Shown: positions 1-4,437 of the stretch, one piece after another | Layout: each line of letters opens with the position of its first letter | How positions within the stretch are numbered: the stretch's first letter is position 1 | Assembly: GCA_947177885.1 (NCBI GenBank) | Contig: CAMWWF010000137.1 | Span: 1 to 7,208 of the forward strand | Source: an uncultured Lachnospiraceae bacterium | GTDB lineage: Bacteria > Bacillota_A > Clostridia > Lachnospirales > Lachnospiraceae | Direction: 5' to 3' | DNA length: 7,208 nt | Notes under the pieces: model-generated | What the model was told of the DNA's origin: nothing | The model's database searches: none | Seen by the model: only the letters and a program-made list of their open reading frames with translations | Position numbers and translations under genes: made by a program

Positions 1-72
1 CTGACCCAGATATTGGAGCGCCTTTTCCACACTTTTGATATTACCTGCGTCGTAGTCAATGATCGCTATCAT
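1..72 (-). CDS. hisH: Imidazole glycerol phosphate synthase glutaminase subunit HisH, 5' part only
   Basis: The gene runs off the left edge; only the first 24 residues are present, beginning MIAIIDYDAGNIKSVEKAL. The opening beta strand followed by D-Y-x-x-G-N and an amphipathic helix is the hallmark start of HisH, a cytoplasmic class I glutamine amidotransferase. HisH releases ammonia from glutamine and passes it to HisF, which forms imidazole glycerol phosphate and AICAR in histidine biosynthesis. The ATG at 72-70 is chosen because an AGAGAGG ribosome binding site lies 8 nt upstream (87-81) and the family normally starts exactly here. The catalytic Cys and His/Glu residues lie beyond the window. 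It follows the 727-aa membrane-protein gene by 86 nt on the same strand, with no clear terminator between, so read-through is possible. Other his genes may follow outside the window. Confidence 0.92.
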   Translation of the reverse strand, partial: MIAIIDYDAGNIKSVEKALQYLGQ

Positions 73-80
73 ATTGCTGA

Positions 81-87
81 CCTCTCT
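81..87 (-). promoter_or_regulatory. Ribosome binding site of hisH
   Basis: AGAGAGG on the minus strand, 8 nt before the ATG at 72. It fixes the hisH start. Confidence 0.7.
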
Positions 88-122
88 GCTCGGGAACCGC
101 TCAAAAACTTGCAAACGGAACG

Positions 123-171
123 TGTACCGAATACCCACAAGTTACTATTAACAATTCCTCACTGTACCGAA
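123..171. repeat. Pair of 9-bp direct repeats around a small palindrome upstream of hisH
   Basis: TGTACCGAA occurs at 123-131 and again at 163-171, so the two copies start 40 bp apart. The second copy overlaps the last codons and stop of the 727-aa gene. Between them, 141-152 reads GTTACTATTAAC, a 4-bp inverted repeat (GTTA/TAAC) around a 4-nt centre. The arrangement could be an operator for hisH, but no convincing -35/-10 pair was found here. It may also be chance. Confidence 0.25.
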
Positions 172-2342
172 GTGTTGGTATCAATAAAATTGCCTTCCGG
201 AAGCTCCGTCTCCTCAGGAAGCTCATCCTGAAGAGGCGCCTCTGTCTCAGGTTCCGGTTCATTCCATGAACCGTAGCTCCCGCCCTGAACGATCATATTG
301 ACCTGCCTTGTATATTCAATGTCGTCAGGTTCCGCCGCAATTGCTCTCGCCTGATCCTCCGTCAAACCGTAATTCTCGTAGAGCAGGTTCAGGATCGTTG
401 CATACTCCTGCGCCACCTCGCCTCCGGCATTCCACTGTATCGCATATTCATAAAGCGACGGATAATCATTGACAGACTGTATCAAACTGTCAAGAGCCTC
501 CAGGCCCGCCCCTTCTGCCGTCAGCATCTCATACTCACTGATCCACAGGCGGATAGTAAGAATACTGGCTGACTTTCCGTACATTACCTGCTCGTTTTCA
601 TTCAGGTCCTTGCCAAACAGATTCTGATAACAGGTTCGGTAATCACCTGCATAATATGCGTCCCTGGCATTCTTCTTGTCCGTAAAGTCTACAGCCGCAA
701 ACACGATAACAATGATCGCTGCTCCCAGCGACAAACAGATCAATGCTATAGGCAGAACCTTCCTGGGACTGAGCTTCCTGCCGGGCTCAACAGGCTCTTC
801 TTCCTTGGGCGGCTTCTCCTTTTTAGGCTTCTTAGCCTTCTTTTTCTTCTCCTGCTTCTCCTCGCCGCCTTCCTCGTCCTCGTCTCTGGCAGACGCGTCT
901 GCCTTCTTGACTTTCTTTTTGCCCTTTTTCCCTTTCTTATCCTTCTTATTCTTTTCCTTATCCAGATCCTCTATGATCCCCTTATTTTCTTCGGAAAGCT
1001 TTATGTTCTCGTTTTCTTCCTCTTCCTCATCCTCCTCGGTCAGGAACTCCAGAAAACGAGAGAAAAATCCCTTTTTCCTCGGCTTTGTCTCTTCCTCATC
1101 TTCCCCTGTCAATTCCCTGATCCCAGTCACGTCATCGCCGTCTAACACCATGAAATCAGGCAGGTCGGAAGTTCCTCCGCCGGCCATCATAGCGCTTTCA
1201 GCATCTGAACTGTCCCCGAACAGATCGTTAAGATCTATTCCCAGATCATTGTTAACAGAAGAACCGCCCGATGCGGTATTCTGGGCCGCAGAAGCATCTT
1301 CGTTCTCAGCCGGAATAATGTTCTCAACCTTTGCGTCATAATTACCGGTAGCACCGGAAATATTCTCTGCCCCGTCGATCTTGCCCGCCTCTGAAAGAAT
1401 CGAATCCAGAAATGCGGTATCTACAGGCTCACCTGCATCTGACGTCGTCCCGGCAGATTCCGCTCCACCTGGCACACCATCCACCCCCTGAACGCCATCC
1501 TTACCCTTTCCGGCCGCTTTTCTTGCGGCTTTTTCTGCTTTCCTGGCTTCTTTTTTCGCTTTTCTGGCAGCCGCCTTTTCTTCTTTAATACGTTTCTTCT
1601 CCATAGCTTTCTGTTGTTTGGGAGACAATTGCTCCTCTGCTCCATCCATATGATCTGTATTCATTTCAGTGCGGGATCCTCCTGCAGCTTCATCCTGCAC
1701 TGCTCCCCGCAAAATATCTTCAATCTCTTCTCCGACAGCTTCGTTATTATCCGATTTCTCCAATAAATCCTGAATCTCCTGCAATTCGCTGTCCTGTGTT
1801 CCCTCGAGCAAGTCTACCACATCCCCCTGGAACACATCCTCCGAACCGGCAACACTCTCCTCTGGCATTTTCCTGTTCCCCTCCAGAAGCTTCTCAATAT
1901 CGTCCTCAGTCATGTTGGAGATATCTACCGACTGCAGAGAATCCGATCTGTTCCCTGGAGACGCGACATCAGAGAAATCCGCCACGGATGCCCCGGCAGA
2001 TATCCCCGTATCCCCTGCATCCTCAAAACTTTTTAGAAGCTCCGCCAGCCCGGAATCATCCACAGGCGTCCCCAAAACATCATTATCCTCATACGCTTCC
2101 AGGTCGTTTGACATTTCGGACAATTCAGATCCCCCCGGCATGTCAGACGTACCGAACAGATCCTGCATTCCGGACAGTCCCATATCCGTTCCCATCACCC
2201 CTCCACCGCCTGTCTGCGCAGCGCTTATGTTCCCTGTGTCCCGTGAAGCTGCAGACTCCGCATCGTCCTCCTTCGGCCGTTCTATTCCCCCATTCATCAG
2301 ATTTTCCAATAACTGATCTAAGTAATCCTCTTGTGAAGGCAT
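159..2342 (-). CDS. Single-pass membrane protein with long charged cytoplasmic region and TPR-like extracytoplasmic domain, function unknown
   Basis: This 727-aa protein matches no named family I can assign. Residues 1-240 are acidic and low in complexity, with repeated short motifs of the type D/E-I-x-x-L-L (YLDQLLENL 7-15, DDIEKLLEG 147-155, ELQEIQDLLEK 186-196, EEIEDILRG 205-213). Residues 243-281 form a Lys/Ala/Glu-rich, probably helical stretch. More acidic linker follows, with GIDLNDLFGD at 368-377. Residues 421-520 alternate poly-acidic and poly-Lys blocks. One hydrophobic helix lies at about 529-551, preceded by basic residues, which predicts N-in/C-out. The roughly 175-residue outer part has a TPR-like start (DAYYAGDYRTCYQNL, 561-575) and ends in a Pro/Glu-rich tail. 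The start is set by AGAGGA at 2350-2355, 7 nt from the ATG. It lies 18 nt after a small ORF and belongs to the same operon as the sirtuin-like gene. A scaffold or sensor role is inference only. Confidence 0.9.
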   Translation of the reverse strand: MPSQEDYLDQLLENLMNGGIERPKEDDAESAASRDTGNISAAQTGGGGVMGTDMGLSGMQDLFGTSDMPGGSELSEMSNDLEAYEDNDVLGTPVDDSGLAELLKSFEDAGDTGISAGASVADFSDVASPGNRSDSLQSVDISNMTEDDIEKLLEGNRKMPEESVAGSEDVFQGDVVDLLEGTQDSELQEIQDLLEKSDNNEAVGEEIEDILRGAVQDEAAGGSRTEMNTDHMDGAEEQLSPKQQKAMEKKRIKEEKAAARKAKKEARKAEKAARKAAGKGKDGVQGVDGVPGGAESAGTTSDAGEPVDTAFLDSILSEAGKIDGAENISGATGNYDAKVENIIPAENEDASAAQNTASGGSSVNNDLGIDLNDLFGDSSDAESAMMAGGGTSDLPDFMVLDGDDVTGIRELTGEDEEETKPRKKGFFSRFLEFLTEEDEEEEENENIKLSEENKGIIEDLDKEKNKKDKKGKKGKKKVKKADASARDEDEEGGEEKQEKKKKAKKPKKEKPPKEEEPVEPGRKLSPRKVLPIALICLSLGAAIIVIVFAAVDFTDKKNARDAYYAGDYRTCYQNLFGKDLNENEQVMYGKSASILTIRLWISEYEMLTAEGAGLEALDSLIQSVNDYPSLYEYAIQWNAGGEVAQEYATILNLLYENYGLTEDQARAIAAEPDDIEYTRQVNMIVQGGSYGSWNEPEPETEAPLQDELPEETELPEGNFIDTNTSVQ

Positions 2343-2349
2343 AAGTGTA

Positions 2350-2355
2350 TCCTCT
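2350..2355 (-). promoter_or_regulatory. Ribosome binding site of the 727-aa membrane-protein gene
   Basis: AGAGGA on the minus strand, spaced 7 nt from the ATG at 2342. It lies in the 18-nt gap after the stop codon of the 34-codon ORF, which suits translation within one operon. Confidence 0.7.
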
Positions 2356-2360
2356 TCTTT

Positions 2361-2465
2361 CTAAATGATCTGGTGCTCTATCCGGTCAGTAATTGGACTT
2401 GTAGGCCGCATGGAGTACCAGTCCTCCCCCGCTGTATAAAAATACAGTTGCTTATAGTTTATCAC
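2361..2465 (-). CDS. Putative 34-aa small protein, start overlaps the upstream stop (GTGA)
   Basis: A short open frame fills almost all of the gap between the sirtuin-like gene and the 727-aa gene. It starts with GTG at 2465-2463, so its first four bases GTGA include the TGA stop of the upstream gene, a classic translational-coupling overlap. It ends with TAG at 2363-2361, only 18 nt before the next start. The product begins MINYKQLYFYTAGEDWYSM and ends TDRIEHQII: an aromatic-rich N-terminal half, a charged C-terminal half, no signal peptide and no TM helix. Third codon positions are about as GC-rich as would suit the neighbours. There is no good ribosome binding site of its own, so it would depend on coupling. 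An internal ATG at 2411, with GGGGGAGG upstream at loose spacing (11 nt), would give a 16-residue product. No family is recognised. It could be spurious. Confidence 0.42.
   Translation of the reverse strand: MINYKQLYFYTAGEDWYSMRPTSPITDRIEHQII
2432..2447. repeat. Perfect 6-bp inverted repeat resembling an SOS-box palindrome
   Basis: CTGTATAAAAATACAG has 6-bp arms (2432-2437 and 2442-2447) around AAAA. It fits the CTGT-N8-ACAG form of the LexA box of gammaproteobacteria. Clostridial LexA is known to use a different GAAC-N4-GTTC type site, so this is not a confident LexA operator. It lies inside the putative 34-aa ORF and upstream of the 727-aa gene, with no clear promoter around it. It could be an operator for another regulator, a weak hairpin in the mRNA, or chance. 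Confidence 0.3.
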
Positions 2466-3253
2466 AGGTTTCTCAAGCAATCAATCGCATTCTGTGATAT
2501 TCCCTGACCTTTCCCCCTTAATTCTTCCGTCAAATGATACAATTTTTCATTGATTCGATAAAATTCCGCCTTCTGATTAAAAAAAGTCGCCTTCTCAAAA
2601 GGAAATCTTATAACCGTGGGAAATTTCATTCCGACGCCAAGCTCCAGGATCACCACTTTGCGGTTCAATGTCCCCTGAAGCCACTTCATATAGACACTCC
2701 ACTGCTCCAAGTACCCCTTTTCGTCATAATTCTCCGCATAAATGTTATTTAATACCATCGGGTTCCCGCATTCTTCGCAATTTCCGAACCTGCCCAATTT
2801 ATCCGGACTGAACTTCTCCGCATACAGATCACCCATCACTTCTTCCAACAGACATCTGTCCTCGTCGGACAGCAAAACCGGCGCTTTGCCGCAGTCTGCC
2901 GCACATTGCAGCTTTGCAGGACCGCCGCAGGGCATCACCAGCCCCCCTGTCTTCCAGGGAGTATTGGCAATGGAAGCGTTCATCGCCACCGAGATCACAA
3001 AATAATTCTTTTCCGCAAGTATATCCGCGAACTTTTCCAATACCACACCGGTATCCGCATTCGACCTGCGCTCACAATAATCATCCCATGCAGGCAACAG
3101 CCAGAGCATTCCTGCCGTATGCAATGTCTCTTTCCCCTTTTCGTATTCCGGAAGTTTCCGGATATCTGCCGGACATTGAAATTCCTCCCCCAAGCCCACC
3201 AGAACCATCTCTGCGTCTTCTATCCTCTTCCTGATATTATCTGATCCCATCAC
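2462..3253 (-). CDS. Divergent sirtuin (Sir2)-like protein, probably catalytically altered
   Basis: 263 aa. The overall plan follows bacterial sirtuins of the macrodomain-linked (SirTM) type: an N-terminal strand AEMVLVGLGEEF (14-25) where the NAD-binding GAG-x-S motif should be, NYFVISVAMNAS (83-94) where T-N-x-D should be, a zinc-ribbon Cys set (C117, C121, C159, C162) and the well-kept C-terminal strand and loop VILELGVGMKFPTVIRFPFE (201-220), the second NAD-contact segment. The GAG-S, TN-D and catalytic-base positions all look replaced, so NAD-dependent deacylase or ADP-ribosyl transferase activity is doubtful; NAD or ADP-ribose binding or a structural role is possible. The GTG at 3253 lies 9 nt from GGGGGAA (3263-3269); an ATG at 3250 is the alternative. 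It follows the cheV terminator, and its stop overlaps the next small ORF, making it the first gene of an operon with the 727-aa gene. The fold assignment rests on motif reading alone. Confidence 0.78.
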   Translation of the reverse strand: MMGSDNIRKRIEDAEMVLVGLGEEFQCPADIRKLPEYEKGKETLHTAGMLWLLPAWDDYCERRSNADTGVVLEKFADILAEKNYFVISVAMNASIANTPWKTGGLVMPCGGPAKLQCAADCGKAPVLLSDEDRCLLEEVMGDLYAEKFSPDKLGRFGNCEECGNPMVLNNIYAENYDEKGYLEQWSVYMKWLQGTLNRKVVILELGVGMKFPTVIRFPFEKATFFNQKAEFYRINEKLYHLTEELRGKGQGISQNAIDCLRNL

Positions 3254-3308
3254 TATCCCATATTCCCCCGAATCATTTTTTCATTACAAGTCGTCATTCA
3301 CGAAATAC

Positions 3309-3330
3309 TGCCGCCCGTTTCAAGGCGGCA
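3309..3330. repeat. GC-rich hairpin in the leader of the sirtuin-like gene
   Basis: TGCCGCC (3309-3315) and GGCGGCA (3324-3330) are perfect 7-bp complements around an 8-nt loop, without a following T-run on the minus strand. A second CCGCC on the minus strand (3342-3338) could compete for the same GGCGG arm, giving two mutually exclusive pairings. It lies between the cheV terminator and the sirtuin-like gene, 56 nt upstream of the latter. The role is unknown: leader structure, mRNA stabiliser or attenuator remnant. No convincing -35/-10 promoter could be placed in 3254-3377. Confidence 0.35.
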
Positions 3331-3377
3331 ATACCCCGGCGGTTTTCCAGTCTGATACCTGCTTTTTCCACACCGGT

Positions 3378-3405
3378 AAAAAGGCTGGGATGCTCCCAGC
3401 CTTTT
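3378..3405 (-). terminator. Rho-independent terminator after cheV
   Basis: A perfect 8-bp stem GGCTGGGA/TCCCAGCC (3383-3390 and 3394-3401) with a 3-nt loop is flanked by AAAAA at 3378-3382, which reads TTTTT on the minus strand, and by TTTT at 3402-3405. It lies 12 nt after the cheV stop codon. The run on both sides means it could stop transcription in either direction, but all genes here read leftward. It separates cheV from the sirtuin-like operon. Confidence 0.9.
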
Positions 3406-3417
3406 ACTTACACTTTA

Positions 3418-4326
3418 TTAACCCAGATGATTATCTTCAACCAACTGATCTACTATTCTCACCAGATTACCGATTTCAGGTTTGGACAACTGTGCGTCCG
3501 CTCCCAGCGCATCACCCTTTCTCTTCATCTCATCATTAACCAGAGAAGAGAAGATGATGATCGGAATATGAGCTGTTGTTTCATCAGATTTAACAAGCTT
3601 TGTCAGTCGATGTCCATCCATCTCAGGCATCTCAATATCGGTAACAATAACACCTACATGCTCCTTCAATGTTCCGTCTGCTTTGCACTGGGTGATCACA
3701 TCATATGCCTTCTGGCCATTTTCGGTATGTATCAGATTGGTATAACCGGCTTTCTTCAGTGAGTCAACGATCAGCTTATTCAGCAAAGGAGAATCCTCTG
3801 CGATCAGGATCGGGACATTGCTTCTCTTTCTCTCGCCTAACTCCAGAATATCAGACAGCTTAAGTCCCGTCTCAGGATTGATATCCGTCACGATCTTCTC
3901 AAAATCGAGAATGATGATCAGCTTGCCATCCTTCTTGATAATACCGGTGGACACGCTCTCTTCCGTTGTGGAGATTGTAACATCCGGTTTAATGATATCT
4001 CTCCAAGATACTCTGTGAATTCCCAATACATTCTCAACATGGAACGCAATATTAAGCTTGTTAAAATTTGTAATTATGAACAATCCGCTGGGTTTCGACT
4101 CGCCACGCCCAAGACAATTCTTCAGATCGATCGCTGTGATCATTGTCTCACGCGGCATAAAAATACCTTCAATACTGGGATGAGCATTGGGCACAGGCGT
4201 CACAGGCTGATATATAATGATCTCCTTGATCTTTGCTACATTGATGCCGTAAGAATTGCCCGCCAAAGTAAATTCCAGAATTTCAAGTTCGTTTGTGCCG
4301 TTTTCCAGTAATATTTTAGTATCCAT
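3418..4326 (-). CDS. cheV: Chemotaxis coupling protein CheV (CheW-like domain plus receiver domain)
   Basis: 302 aa from the chosen start. Residues about 14-150 form a CheW-like domain (LEILEFTLAGNSYGINVAKIKEI; SIEGIFMPRETMITAIDL; IIKKDGKLIIILDFEKIV), which bridges chemoreceptors and the CheA kinase on the cytoplasmic side. Residues about 171-300 are a CheY-like receiver with the acidic pair E177-D178, phospho-acceptor D230 in VTDIEMPEMDG, the switch Ser (S260) and the conserved Lys K282 in SKPE. All catalytic receiver positions are intact, so phosphorylation by CheA and an adaptation role, as for CheV in Bacillus, are expected. The frame opens earlier at 4365, but that ATG lies in the 5' hairpin with no ribosome binding site. 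The ATG at 4326 has AGGTGG 6 nt upstream and begins the usual family N-terminus. It stands alone, with its own promoter and terminator and no other che gene in view. Confidence 0.95.
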   Translation of the reverse strand: MDTKILLENGTNELEILEFTLAGNSYGINVAKIKEIIIYQPVTPVPNAHPSIEGIFMPRETMITAIDLKNCLGRGESKPSGLFIITNFNKLNIAFHVENVLGIHRVSWRDIIKPDVTISTTEESVSTGIIKKDGKLIIILDFEKIVTDINPETGLKLSDILELGERKRSNVPILIAEDSPLLNKLIVDSLKKAGYTNLIHTENGQKAYDVITQCKADGTLKEHVGVIVTDIEMPEMDGHRLTKLVKSDETTAHIPIIIFSSLVNDEMKRKGDALGADAQLSKPEIGNLVRIVDQLVEDNHLG

Positions 4327-4332
4327 CTTTCT

Positions 4333-4338
4333 CCACCT
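4333..4338 (-). promoter_or_regulatory. Ribosome binding site deciding the cheV start
   Basis: AGGTGG on the minus strand, 6 nt before the ATG at 4326. It favours this start over the upstream in-frame ATG at 4365, which lies in a hairpin and has no such site. Confidence 0.8.
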
Positions 4339-4354
4339 CGTTGCTTTCACCAGT

Positions 4355-4372
4355 AAGAGCCACATGGCTCTT
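4355..4372. repeat. Inverted repeat forming a hairpin at the predicted 5' end of the cheV mRNA
   Basis: AAGAGCCA (4355-4362) and TGGCTCTT (4365-4372) are perfect complements separated by 2 nt; in RNA the inner pairs would open to a loop of about 6 nt. The predicted cheV transcription start (about 4373) lies directly before it, so the hairpin would cap the mRNA, a position known to protect transcripts from 5'-end decay. It could instead be an operator overlapping the start site. No T-run follows on the minus strand, so it is not a terminator for the leftward genes. Confidence 0.5.
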
Positions 4373-4379
4373 TTAAGTT

Positions 4380-4408
4380 ATTATAGCAAACTTATTGAAA
4401 AAAGAAAA
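4380..4408 (-). promoter_or_regulatory. Sigma-A-type extended -10 promoter of cheV
   Basis: On the minus strand TGCTATAAT (4388-4380) is a perfect extended -10 element. A poor -35 candidate, TTTTCT (4408-4403), sits 17 nt upstream in a T-rich run. Start of transcription is expected near 4373, giving a leader of about 47 nt. No motility sigma-factor site (TAAA-N15-GCCGATAA type) was seen, so cheV looks under housekeeping control. Confidence 0.65.
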
Positions 4409-4410
4409 CT

Positions 4411-4423
4411 ATTATCTGATAAT
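4411..4423. repeat. AT-rich palindrome just upstream of the cheV -35 region
   Basis: ATTATCTGATAAT is a 13-bp perfect palindrome with 6-bp arms around one base. It sits 2 bp upstream of the -35 candidate of cheV and 14 nt after the stop of the permease gene. It could be a regulator-binding site. Alternatively, with the T-rich stretch that follows on the minus strand (TTTTCTTTTTT), it could act as a weak terminator for the ABC operon. The single-base centre argues for a protein site rather than an RNA hairpin. Confidence 0.35.
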
Positions 4424-4437
4424 TTTGTAAAAAAATT

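Noticed and set aside
13..231. Plus-strand 72-codon frame at the left edge
   Set aside because: It lies opposite the hisH start and the C-terminus of the 727-aa gene; the minus strand gives a recognisable HisH N-terminus.
810..1100. Strong pyrimidine skew on the plus strand
   Set aside because: Fully explained by runs of Lys and Glu codons on the minus strand, so not an independent signal such as an origin or triplex element.
676..1341. Plus-strand 221-codon open frame, Ser/Phe/Pro-rich
   Set aside because: It is the mirror of the Lys/Glu-rich part of the 727-aa gene: purine-rich codons lack stops when read backwards. Its composition is biased and it has no family-like motif.
1796..2344. 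Plus-strand 182-codon Pro-rich frame and other overlapping frames near it
   Set aside because: Shadow of the acidic N-terminal region of the 727-aa gene; unlikely composition and no family-like motif.
3254..3377. Possible promoter for the sirtuin-like operon (for example TTGTAA or TTGAAA as -35)
   Set aside because: No -10 at suitable spacing matched in more than about half its positions. A promoter is expected because of the upstream terminator, but I could not place one.
4327..4365. Upstream in-frame ATG at 4365 as the cheV start
   Set aside because: It adds 13 residues unlike the CheV N-terminus, sits within the 5' hairpin next to the predicted +1, and lacks a ribosome binding site; the ATG at 4326 has AGGTGG at 6 nt.
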